A DNA stretch of 32,561 nt from Bacteroidota bacterium (GTDB taxonomy: Bacteria > Bacteroidota > Bacteroidia > Bacteroidales > VadinHA17). This document shows, one piece after another, positions 1-7,124 of this stretch (the first letter of the stretch is position 1; the number at the start of each line of letters is the position of its first letter). The notes beneath the pieces are model-generated. The model was not told where the DNA came from. It made no database searches and saw nothing but the letters and a program-made list of their open reading frames with translations. The stretch covers positions 1 to 32,561 of the forward strand of contig JAAYDB010000025.1 of NCBI GenBank assembly GCA_012729475.1, in the 5' to 3' direction. The position numbers were made by a program, and so were the translations under genes.

Positions 1-209
1 CATCCCTATTTATCTCTTCCCTCCCTTTCAATTTCACCAGATAAACCAGCCTTGGTCAGGAACTGCAAAATTAACAAAAAATGTAATAACATAAAATAAG
101 CTTCTATTTACTAAAAGTGATTCTTGTAAATTATCAATTATATAAACCTGTTATATCCTCCGGTTGAAAAAAGTTTTGTATATTAGATCAGTAATATAAT
201 CAGTATGAT

Positions 210-878
210 ATGGAAAAATTTATTGTAAGGATACTGAACATAGAACAGGTAACTCATGATGTGAAAAGATTTCACGTTGAAAAACCTGCGGGATATTCAT
301 TCATCCCCGGACAGGCTACTGAAGTTTCAATAAACACACCTGAACTCAAAGAAGAAAAACGGCCTTTTACCTTTACCTGCCTGAATGATGATCCCTTCCT
401 CGAGTTTATTATAAAAATTTATCCATCGCATAATGGGGTTACAAACGAACTGAATAAACTTGTTCCCGGCGATGAATTGATAATCAGAGATGTATGGGGA
501 GCTATTAACTATATCGGAAAAGGTATTTTTATAGCAGGAGGCGCAGGAATAACTCCGTTTATTGCAATAATCAGAGACCTTAATGCAAAAAAAGAACTGG
601 AAGGAAATAAACTTCTGTTTGCAAATAAAACAAAAGCCGATATTATTCTTGAAAATGAATTGAAAACAATGATGGGCAATTCTTTTGTCAATATCTTATC
701 GGAAGAAGATACAAAAGACTATCATCATGGATTTATTACAAAAGAATTCCTTGAAAAACAAATAGACAATTTCCACAACCAGTTCTACGTATGCGGACCA
801 CAACCAATGATCGACATGGTACTGAAACAACTTGATGAACTGGGAGCAGACAAGGAATCCGTAACTATAGAACTGTGA
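210..878 (+). CDS. Ferredoxin-NADP reductase-like flavin oxidoreductase
   Basis: A 222-residue soluble protein of the ferredoxin reductase (FNR) superfamily, expected to move electrons between a nicotinamide nucleotide and a carrier through FAD. The N-terminal beta-barrel (about 1-100) carries RPFTFT at 51-56, the usual place of the R-x-Y/F-S/T flavin-binding motif. The nucleotide-binding half has GGAGITPF at 110-117 and CGPQPM at 195-200, the typical C-terminal NAD(P)-contact motif. There is no iron-sulfur or haem domain, so an external partner is needed; none is adjacent. The gene stands alone, with folB convergent downstream. The ATG at 210 leaves a normal family N-terminus. The family is clear; the physiological electron acceptor cannot be read from the sequence. 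Confidence 0.85.
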   Translation: MEKFIVRILNIEQVTHDVKRFHVEKPAGYSFIPGQATEVSINTPELKEEKRPFTFTCLNDDPFLEFIIKIYPSHNGVTNELNKLVPGDELIIRDVWGAINYIGKGIFIAGGAGITPFIAIIRDLNAKKELEGNKLLFANKTKADIILENELKTMMGNSFVNILSEEDTKDYHHGFITKEFLEKQIDNFHNQFYVCGPQPMIDMVLKQLDELGADKESVTIEL

Positions 879-887
879 TACCTGAAA

Positions 888-905
888 TTTATCCGGTCGG
901 GTAAA
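888..905. terminator. Weak hairpin between convergent genes
   Basis: A 7-bp stem with one T-G wobble (TTTATCC with GGGTAAA, loop GGTC) sits 9 bases after the oxidoreductase stop and about 75 bases beyond the folB stop. The run of T is short on either strand, so a terminator role for one or both convergent genes is only a possibility. Confidence 0.25.
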
Positions 906-979
906 AAATCAAATCTGAAAAGAGATCCAATCCTGAAAAAAAAATTATTGCGGTAAAATTCCGGGTGATAGCCTGATCC

Positions 980-1330
980 TTATCTTGATATCTCAACACT
1001 CACTCTTCCTATCTTGCCTCCCATCACAGGATTAAGCTTTGATACTTTTACCATAGCTTTCTTTATCCCTGTCAGGTTATTGTACAGGGCATCAAGAATA
1101 CGCGTGGCAATGTGCTCCAGAAGATTAGAGGTAATCTCCATCTCTTTCTTTATGATATGATACGCCTTCTGATAATTCAATGTGTCATTAAGATCATCAG
1201 TAACTCCGGCTTTATCCGTATCAATCTCCAGGGTAACATCTACCATAAAATGACATCCGACTATCTTCTCTTCTTTATAATGCCCGTGAAAAGCATAAAA
1301 CTCCATGCCTTCAATCTTTATTATTCCCAT
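980..1330 (-). CDS. folB: Dihydroneopterin aldolase
   Basis: A 116-residue protein of the FolB family, close to the usual length of about 120. It cleaves 7,8-dihydroneopterin to 6-hydroxymethyl-7,8-dihydropterin and glycolaldehyde in folate synthesis. The N-terminus (MGIIKIEGMEFYAFHGHYKEE) has the family pattern of a G-M-x-F/Y-x-A-x-H-G strand followed by the acidic active-site region. The C-terminal strand has VKVSKLNPVMGG, matching the catalytic-lysine and K-x-x-P region of the family. The gene is single, with no other folate genes beside it. The ATG at 1330 is right because the conserved first strand begins immediately after it. Confidence 0.9.
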   Translation of the reverse strand: MGIIKIEGMEFYAFHGHYKEEKIVGCHFMVDVTLEIDTDKAGVTDDLNDTLNYQKAYHIIKKEMEITSNLLEHIATRILDALYNNLTGIKKAMVKVSKLNPVMGGKIGRVSVEISR

Positions 1331-1438
1331 TTTTCATCTTTTTAAATCATTTTTTACTTCCTATAGCTTGAAATAATACTCCTTTATATATTAATTTTTA
1401 AATACTTACAATATTATTTAAAAATAATTGCCAAAATA

Positions 1439-1470
1439 TTTGGTTTATATTATAAACTACTTTATATTTG
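1439..1470 (+). promoter_or_regulatory. Bacteroidota-type promoter, both boxes
   Basis: TTTG at 1439-1442 and TATATTTG at 1463-1470 are separated by 20 bases and match the -33 TTTG and -7 TAnnTTTG elements of the Bacteroidota primary sigma factor. Transcription would start a few bases after 1470, giving a leader of about 50 bases before the membrane-protein gene at 1525. Confidence 0.7.
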
Positions 1471-1524
1471 CAATATGTTTACGGTAATTAATTCTTATAT
1501 ATAAATTTAAATAAAATTACGGAA

Positions 1525-2106
1525 ATGGAAGAAAAATTAATGTCAGGTGAAGAGAGTCTTAAGATCATTACGGAAATGATCAACAGGACAAAAATAAACA
1601 TCCGCCAGAGCAGCTTCCACCTTCTCTTCTGGGGTTGGCTGATATTCGCATGCAGCCTGACTGAATATCTGTTGTGGAAATTTACAGATTTCGCATCTCC
1701 CTGGTATGTCTGGTTCTTTGTTATACCCGGAGTGTTTGTTTCGCTGATCTATGGCTTTATTATCGGCAGTAAAGAAAAGATCCATACCTATGCTGATAAA
1801 CTCTATAGTTGCGTCTGGCTTGGATTCCTTGCAGCATCTCTTGTCCTGTTCATTATTGTTTACAGGAATATCGGATTATTTGCTCCGCTTATACTGACAT
1901 TAGCAGGGATGCCAACATTTATCTCAGGATTCATAATCAAATTCAGGCCTTTGATAATCGGCGGCATCACTTTCTGGATACTCGCTCTGATCGCTCATTT
2001 TGGAGGACCTTCAATCGCTCCTCTTGCAATGCCTGTGGCTATGCTCACAAGTTACCTGATACCGGGATATCTCTTAAAAAGAAAAGTTGATCATGAAAGC
2101 GTTTAA
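1525..2106 (+). CDS. Six-helix membrane protein of unknown function
   Basis: I do not recognise the family. The 193-residue protein starts with a charged cytoplasmic stretch of about 30 residues (MEEKLMSGEESLKIITEMIN) and then has about six hydrophobic helices: near 32-53, 60-82, 92-114, 117-136, 140-160 and 165-185. It ends in a basic tail (KRKVDHESV). No catalytic motif, Cys pair or transport signature is visible. Its last codons overlap the start of the downstream winged-helix gene, so the two are almost certainly one operon. Membrane proteins paired with a small DNA-binding partner are often sensors or self-regulated envelope proteins, but that is inference here. The upstream promoter has both boxes. 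Confidence 0.8.
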   Translation: MEEKLMSGEESLKIITEMINRTKINIRQSSFHLLFWGWLIFACSLTEYLLWKFTDFASPWYVWFFVIPGVFVSLIYGFIIGSKEKIHTYADKLYSCVWLGFLAASLVLFIIVYRNIGLFAPLILTLAGMPTFISGFIIKFRPLIIGGITFWILALIAHFGGPSIAPLAMPVAMLTSYLIPGYLLKRKVDHESV

Positions 2107-2404
2107 AGATCTGGATCCTGTCCTGCATTCGCCGCTGCGGCTTGCAGCCGTTTCCCTGCTAATGAGCGCTGAATCTGCTGATTTTACATTCATTCAGGAA
2201 CAAACTGGGGCTACAGCGGGAAACCTCAGTGTACAGATCTCAAAACTGAAAGATGCCGGGTATATCGAAGTAACAAAGAAATTCAACAATAACTACCCGC
2301 AGACTCTTTGCCGTATCACTCCTTTCGGCAGGAAAAGGTTCGCTGAATATGTAAAGGCTCTCAGAGATTATCTCGAACCTGACCTTCCCACGGAAAAGGG
2401 ATAA
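2093..2404 (+). CDS. Winged-helix transcriptional regulator
   Basis: A 103-residue protein that is essentially one winged-helix DNA-binding domain of the ArsR/MarR-like type (similar to Pfam HTH_34). The segment HSPLRLAAVSLLMSAESADF is the first helical part, TAGNLSVQISKLKDAGYIEV is the recognition helix and wing entry, and ITPFGRKRFAEYVKAL is the C-terminal helix probably used for dimer contacts. No metal-binding cysteines are present, so metal sensing is not suggested. A TTG six bases upstream is also in frame, but the ATG at 2093 is the better start. The gene overlaps the 3' end of the membrane-protein gene by 14 bases, which suggests translational coupling. It may repress its own operon (inference). 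Confidence 0.85.
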   Translation: MKAFKDLDPVLHSPLRLAAVSLLMSAESADFTFIQEQTGATAGNLSVQISKLKDAGYIEVTKKFNNNYPQTLCRITPFGRKRFAEYVKALRDYLEPDLPTEKG

Positions 2405-2444
2405 ATAATTAAGGGTGAGGGGTGCAGGATTAGTAAAGAAACCA

Positions 2445-3191
2445 TCATTCCGACGTTTTCATAACCATAATTGTTGTTTTTAAAGGGAGCTTACCTGCGA
2501 TAAATGCTTCAGAATGTCCTGAATATTTAATATCATAAGTAGTATCAACAACTTTTAGGAAATCTTCAACTGTCCCAAGCCTGAAACCACTTGGAGGTGC
2601 ATTTGCCGGCGTAAAATGCATCGGAATAACTACCTTGGGCTTTAGTTGCTTAATGACTTCCATAGCAGTTTGAAGATCAATTGTGGGTCCTGCACCAACG
2701 GGTATCATGAGAATATCTGCCGCCCCGATAGCTGCAACCTGGCTCTCACTGAGCAGATGACCAAGATCTCCAAGGTGAACTATCTTCAGGCCCGGCAATT
2801 CAAAAACGAAAATTGCGTTTTTCCCGCGTTGGCTCCCTCCCTGGTTGTCATGAAATGATCCGACAGTATAAACATGAATCCCCTTAAATACCGTATCAAC
2901 TCTGGCATAATCGGATCCCCTGAGTCCGTGTATAATAACCGGATTCCCTTTTGCCAGGGCAACATAATTATGATCTCCGTGTTCATGCGATATTGTGACC
3001 AGATCAATGATATCCGGTACTTCTACCTTTGCCATACCTGGATTTACCGGATCTATTAAAACTTTCACTCCAGCACCGGTACTTATCAGAAAGGTTGACT
3101 GGCCAAACCATGTTAAATTGGTTGTGGTCTGACTGATCACTAAACCGGTGTTTACTAATGCTATAAGCAAAATGCCGAATAACTTTTTCAT
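2445..3191 (-). CDS. Exported metallo-beta-lactamase-fold hydrolase
   Basis: A 248-residue protein with an N-terminal signal peptide (MKKLFGILLIALVNTGLVIS, residues 1-20) and an MBL domain like the UPF0173/UlaG group. HEHGDH at 69-74 is the HxHxDH metal motif; further ligands are supplied by the SFHDNQ, HLGDLGH and PMHF segments, in family order. It should therefore bind two metals and hydrolyse a small substrate outside the cytoplasm. The substrate is unknown; the cytoplasmic relatives are general metal-dependent hydrolases. An upstream in-frame ATG would add nine residues before the signal peptide, but the ATG at 3191 gives the proper signal sequence and lies 24 bases after a TATCTTTG element. 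The serine hydrolase gene is divergent. Confidence 0.85.
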   Translation of the reverse strand: MKKLFGILLIALVNTGLVISQTTTNLTWFGQSTFLISTGAGVKVLIDPVNPGMAKVEVPDIIDLVTISHEHGDHNYVALAKGNPVIIHGLRGSDYARVDTVFKGIHVYTVGSFHDNQGGSQRGKNAIFVFELPGLKIVHLGDLGHLLSESQVAAIGAADILMIPVGAGPTIDLQTAMEVIKQLKPKVVIPMHFTPANAPPSGFRLGTVEDFLKVVDTTYDIKYSGHSEAFIAGKLPLKTTIMVMKTSE

Positions 3192-3215
3192 TAAATTGAT
3201 TTTGAAGTAATATTC

Positions 3216-3223
3216 CAAAGATA
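3216..3223 (-). promoter_or_regulatory. -7 promoter element (TATCTTTG)
   Basis: Exact TAnnTTTG on the reverse strand, 24 bases before the start of the MBL-fold hydrolase. No TTTG box is found at the expected -33 spacing. Confidence 0.5.
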
Positions 3224-3247
3224 ATCAAATAAATATTTTACTATTAA

Positions 3248-3307
3248 GGCAACCGCGATACTAATTATTTATCTTTAGTTTCCGACTAAAATAAAAAAAG
3301 GGTTGCC
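3248..3307. other. Nested inverted repeat between divergent genes
   Basis: GGCAACC at 3248-3254 is complementary to GGTTGCC at 3301-3307, and between them lies a second perfect stem, TTTAGT at 3274-3279 with ACTAAA at 3285-3290 around the loop TTCCG. It lies between the divergent MBL-fold and serine hydrolase genes. No T run follows on either strand, so it is not an obvious terminator; it could be an operator, a structured leader or chance. Confidence 0.35.
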
Positions 3308-3455
3308 GATAAAAGGTTCTGCCAAATGTTGTAAATTGCTACCTCCTAATTCCGGGGACAACATCAGTAATATTGCTGAGTATTTTCTTGTGAGATTGCT
3401 CCAGACATGAGACACTTTTGAAAAAGATAATTATAACACAATAAAAAAAAGTATT

Positions 3456-5081
3456 ATGGAGAATTATAAAAAAATCCTGATTTCTGCAGCCCTTATAATT
3501 AGTTCGGTTTTAACATCAGAACTGCCAGGGCAGATTACGGTCAAATTACCACGAAGTACTCCCGAAACAGAAGGAGTGACTTCTCAGGGAATAATAGATT
3601 TTCTGAATGCTGTTGATACAGCAAGCAGGGTGGAATTACACAGTTTCATGTTTCTCAGGCATGGCAAAGTTATAGCAGAGGGCTGGTGGGACCCGTTCGG
3701 ACCTGATAACAAGCATTTGCTATACTCAGCCAGCAAGACTTTCGCTGCAACCGGAATTGGTCTGGCAGTATCAGAAAAAAAGCTGAAGCTTACTGATAAA
3801 GTCTTTTCATTCTTCCCATATTCTCAGCCCGACACTCTAAGTGATTATATGAAAGAAATGACAGTACAGAATCTTCTGACAATGTCGGCCGGACAGGATC
3901 CTGAACCCAGGTCAATGGGTGCCGGTGGCGATTGGATCAATACCTTCCTCAGCACTGAACCGGTCCATAAACCAGGAACAGTTTTTATGTACAATAATAT
4001 GGCGACATTTATGCTATCAGCCATTGTTCAGCAGGTTACCGCCCAGACATTGTTTGATTACCTGTTGCTAAGAATTTTTCAACCACTTGGGATCCGTGGG
4101 ATCGACTGGGATCTTAATCCACAGGGAATAAATCTTGGAATGATCGGATTAAGACTTCGTTCTGAAGATCTGGCAAAATTCGGTCAGCTGCTGCTGCAGC
4201 AGGGTGTCTGGAATAAAAAACAACTTATTCCCAAAGAATGGGTGAAAGAAGCCACTTCATTTAAAATCGAGAGTAAAGGTGGTTCTCCCCAACTATCCAA
4301 AGATAAAAATGACTGGACGCAGGGATACTGCTACCAGATGTGGCGCGGGAGGAACAATACTGTTCGCCTTGATGGAATGGCCGGTCAGTTTGTTGTTCTT
4401 ATACCTGATAAGGATGCCATTGTCGTTCTAACCGCAAATGCAAGAGATACACAGGATGAGCTGAACCTTGTCCATAATTATCTTATACCGGCGATTAAAT
4501 CGAATACATCTCTTCCAGCAAATCAGGGACTTTATAATGAATTACAAAAGAGACAATCCTCCCTTAGCCTGAAAACACCTGTTTCCAAAACAACCAAATC
4601 AGAGTTTGAAAAAAGAATTTCAGGAAAGGAATTTAGTTTAGAAGAAAATAATTACCAGATCCAATCAGTGTATTTTGCTTTTAACAGCGATGGATGCAGC
4701 TTTGGTTTAAAAAGAGATAACCAGATCTCTGTGTTCAAAGCCGGACAGGGTAGCTGGAAAATAACAAAATCAGCATCGACTTCCCTCCTGTCTCCTTCAC
4801 GTAATCCCTCATCAAAATCAATAGATGCCAATTATAGTTCACCCCAGACATCATTCATAGCTGCTGCAAGTTATGCCTGGACTGATAGCGCAACATTGGA
4901 AATAACAACAAGGTTTGTAGAAGAAAGTCTTGGGCCTCAAACAATTGCCTTCAGATTTTCAGAGTTCAACGGCGGGGTAAGAATCACAATTGAACAAAGT
5001 ACATCCGGGGGCCAGGCGCGAGGCCCGGCAGGAGCAGCCCCTCGTGTTCAGCTAAGAGGTAGTATGGTAGAAATAAAGTAG
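3456..5081 (+). CDS. Exported class C beta-lactamase-like serine hydrolase
   Basis: A 541-residue protein of the serine beta-lactamase/penicillin-binding-protein-like family (Pfam Beta-lactamase). A signal peptide covers about residues 1-25. The catalytic S-x-x-K is S91-A-S-K94 in LLYSASK, and the second motif Y-x-N is Y179-N-N181. DGMAGQF lies where the third, K/H-x-G-like, motif is expected. The catalytic domain ends near residue 350. The remaining 190 or so residues form an extra C-terminal domain rich in Ser and beta-type sequence, with a Gly/Ala/Pro-rich patch near the end (GGQARGPAGAAP). Such proteins are usually esterases, peptidases or D-amino-acid hydrolases rather than resistance enzymes; the real substrate cannot be told. 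It is a single gene. Confidence 0.88.
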   Translation: MENYKKILISAALIISSVLTSELPGQITVKLPRSTPETEGVTSQGIIDFLNAVDTASRVELHSFMFLRHGKVIAEGWWDPFGPDNKHLLYSASKTFAATGIGLAVSEKKLKLTDKVFSFFPYSQPDTLSDYMKEMTVQNLLTMSAGQDPEPRSMGAGGDWINTFLSTEPVHKPGTVFMYNNMATFMLSAIVQQVTAQTLFDYLLLRIFQPLGIRGIDWDLNPQGINLGMIGLRLRSEDLAKFGQLLLQQGVWNKKQLIPKEWVKEATSFKIESKGGSPQLSKDKNDWTQGYCYQMWRGRNNTVRLDGMAGQFVVLIPDKDAIVVLTANARDTQDELNLVHNYLIPAIKSNTSLPANQGLYNELQKRQSSLSLKTPVSKTTKSEFEKRISGKEFSLEENNYQIQSVYFAFNSDGCSFGLKRDNQISVFKAGQGSWKITKSASTSLLSPSRNPSSKSIDANYSSPQTSFIAAASYAWTDSATLEITTRFVEESLGPQTIAFRFSEFNGGVRITIEQSTSGGQARGPAGAAPRVQLRGSMVEIK

Positions 5082-5167
5082 TTGTTTGTAAAGAATTGAT
5101 TCAGTGACCTTAAAAAAAGCTATACAAAAATTCATTGTGATAATAATGCCCGTACTCAAAATCATCC

Positions 5168-5175
5168 TATTTTTG
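5168..5175 (+). promoter_or_regulatory. -7 promoter element (TATTTTTG) of glnS
   Basis: Exact TAnnTTTG ending 19 bases before the glnS ATG. No -33 box with good spacing is visible. Confidence 0.5.
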
Positions 5176-5194
5176 TAGTCTTAAATTATTCAGG

Positions 5195-6895
5195 ATGAAT
5201 GACGAGAATACCAGGGAAAATGAAGGAACGAAGATTCCTGTAAGTTTTATCGAACAGATCATTATTGACGATCTTAAAGAAGGCCGGAATAACGGCAGGA
5301 TACATACCCGTTTCCCTCCCGAACCTAACGGGTACCTTCATATCGGTCACGCCAAAGCTATTTGTCTCGATTTCGGCATGGCTGAAAAATACGGAGGTAA
5401 GTGCAATCTCCGTTTTGATGACACCAATCCGGTAAAAGAAGAAATTGAATATATTGATTCCATCAGGGAGGATATCCACTGGCTGGGTTTTGACTGGGAA
5501 GACAGAGAATATTTTGCTTCGGATTATTTCGGGAAACTGTATGATTTTGCTATTGACCTTATTAACAGAGGTCTGGCTTATGTAGATGACCAGCCATCAG
5601 ATCTTATCGCGCAACAAAAAGGAAGTCCTACACAGCCCGGAATAGAAAGTCCTTTCAGAAACAGACCGCCAGATGAAAATCTCGATCTCTTCCGTCGAAT
5701 GAATGAAGGTGAATTTGATGAAGGGAGCAGAGTGCTCAGGGCTAAGATAGATATGAAGAATCCCAATATGCACATGAGAGATCCTATTATCTACCGTATC
5801 ATCAAAGCTCCACATCACCGCACCGGCAATAAATGGAAGGTCTATCCGATGTACGATTTTGCTCACGGACAATGTGACTTTTTCGAAGGGATAACCCACT
5901 CTCTCTGCACTCTTGAGTTTGAAGTTCACCGTCCTCTTTACGACTGGTTCACTGACAAACTTATGACTTCTTCGTACAGACCAAGGCAAATTGAATTCAA
6001 CCGCCTCAACCTGACTTACACTGTGTTGAGCAAGAGAAAACTCCTTGAACTTGTGAGAGAAGGGAAGGTAAGAGGCTGGGATGACCCCAGGATGCCCACT
6101 CTGTGCGGACTCAGAAGAAGGGGCTATACACCTGAAGCCATAAAGAGGTTCATTGAAATGATAGGGTATACAAAATTCGAAGCCATCAATGATATTTCCC
6201 TGCTTGAACATGCCGTACGTGAAGATCTTAACATGAGAGCTCCAAGGGTTTTCGGGGTTCTTAAGCCCCTGAAGGTGATCATTACTAACTACCCTGAAGA
6301 AAAGACTGAAGAAGTCACTATCATCAATAATCCAGAAGATGAAAGTATGGGAAGCCGGAATATACCTTTCAGCAGAGAATTATATATAGAGCGTGATGAC
6401 TTCATGGAGGATCCGCCGAATAAGTTTTTCAGGCTGGCCCCTGACCGTGAAGTCCGGTTAAAAGGAGCTTTTATTATTAAATGTGAGTCTTACAGGAAAA
6501 ATGAGACTACAGGTATCATTGAGGAAGTATACTGTACCTATGATCCTGATACCCGGAGCGGGGCCAATAATTCTCAGAAAAAAGTTAAAGGCACCCTTCA
6601 TTGGGTATCGGTCCGTCATGCTATCGATGCTGAGGTCAGGATCTACGACAGACTGTTCAATCATGAAGATCCTACAGGGCAAAAAGATGATTACCATAAA
6701 TTCCTTAATTCCGATTCTCTGCAAATATTGAAAGGGTGCAAATTGGAACCCTCTCTCCGGTCGGCCAGACCTCTTGACAGATTTCAGTTTCAGAGGCTGG
6801 GATATTTCTGTGTCGATTATGATTCGTCAGAGGATAATCCTGTGTTTAACCAGACTGTATCGCTCAGAGATTCCTGGTCAAAAATGCGGAAATAA
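5195..6895 (+). CDS. glnS: Glutaminyl-tRNA synthetase
   Basis: A 566-residue class I synthetase that charges tRNA-Gln with glutamine, slightly longer than the E. coli enzyme. The ATP-binding HIGH motif is in PPEPNGYLHIGHAKAI (about 45-60), and VLSKRKL is the KMSKS-equivalent loop. The QSLTLE-type and C-terminal anticodon-binding beta-barrels follow, with the family segment GTLHWVS near residue 465. Glutamine-specific rather than glutamate-specific features include RFDDTNP and the FEVHRPLYDWF region. A tRNA-Gln(CTG) gene lies 119 bases downstream on the same strand. Having GlnRS means that this organism does not depend only on the GatCAB amidation route for Gln-tRNA. Confidence 0.97.
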   Translation: MNDENTRENEGTKIPVSFIEQIIIDDLKEGRNNGRIHTRFPPEPNGYLHIGHAKAICLDFGMAEKYGGKCNLRFDDTNPVKEEIEYIDSIREDIHWLGFDWEDREYFASDYFGKLYDFAIDLINRGLAYVDDQPSDLIAQQKGSPTQPGIESPFRNRPPDENLDLFRRMNEGEFDEGSRVLRAKIDMKNPNMHMRDPIIYRIIKAPHHRTGNKWKVYPMYDFAHGQCDFFEGITHSLCTLEFEVHRPLYDWFTDKLMTSSYRPRQIEFNRLNLTYTVLSKRKLLELVREGKVRGWDDPRMPTLCGLRRRGYTPEAIKRFIEMIGYTKFEAINDISLLEHAVREDLNMRAPRVFGVLKPLKVIITNYPEEKTEEVTIINNPEDESMGSRNIPFSRELYIERDDFMEDPPNKFFRLAPDREVRLKGAFIIKCESYRKNETTGIIEEVYCTYDPDTRSGANNSQKKVKGTLHWVSVRHAIDAEVRIYDRLFNHEDPTGQKDDYHKFLNSDSLQILKGCKLEPSLRSARPLDRFQFQRLGYFCVDYDSSEDNPVFNQTVSLRDSWSKMRK

Positions 6896-6994
6896 ACATC
6901 ATTGCCCGTTAGTGATTGTCAACTAACACATCTTTTGAATAAGTGTCAGGACTTTTTTACTCCGCATTAACCTGATATAATATCTTATTTTTTA

Positions 6995-7002
6995 TATCTT
7001 TG
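6995..7002 (+). promoter_or_regulatory. -7 promoter element (TATCTTTG) of tRNA-Gln
   Basis: Exact TAnnTTTG ending 12 bases before the tRNA 5' end, so the tRNA probably has its own promoter in addition to any read-through from glnS. No clear -33 TTG is seen. Confidence 0.55.
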
Positions 7003-7014
7003 TCCCCTCTCTAT

Positions 7015-7087
7015 TGCTCCGTGGTGTAATTGGCAACACGTCTGACTCTGGATCAGAAAAGTCCAGGTTCGAGCCCTGGCGGAGCAA
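7015..7087 (+). tRNA. tRNA-Gln (anticodon CTG)
   Basis: A full cloverleaf folds by eye. The acceptor stem TGCTCCG (7015-7021) pairs with CGGAGCA (7080-7086). The D stem GTGT pairs with ACAC (7024-7027, 7036-7039). The anticodon stem TCTGA/TCAGA encloses the loop CTCTGGA, giving anticodon CTG at 7048-7050, which reads CAG. The T stem CCAGG/CCTGG encloses TTCGAGC. The discriminator is A7087, and CCA is not encoded. The U1-A72 first pair is typical of bacterial tRNA-Gln. It lies directly behind glnS, the gene for its own synthetase. Confidence 0.95.
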
Positions 7088-7092
7088 CAAAC

Positions 7093-7124
7093 AGACCGGC
7101 ATCTACAGCCGGTTTTGTATTTTA
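7093..7124 (+). terminator. Rho-independent terminator after tRNA-Gln
   Basis: ACCGGC (7095-7100) pairs with GCCGGT (7108-7113) around a 7-base loop, extendable by a wobble and one A-T pair, and is followed by a T-rich stretch. The T stretch runs into the last codon of the convergent gldA gene. Confidence 0.7.

Noticed and set aside
1-209. Possible gene end or RNA at the left edge
   Set aside because: Only AT-rich sequence and an AAGTTTTG near-match to the -7 element; nothing supportable.
5597-6211. Long open frame on the minus strand inside glnS
   Set aside because: It is antisense to a highly conserved synthetase and shows no family motif; codon mirroring explains it.
6908-6927. GTTAGT/ACTAAC hairpin after glnS
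   Set aside because: Six AT-rich pairs with no T run directly after; too weak to call a glnS terminator.
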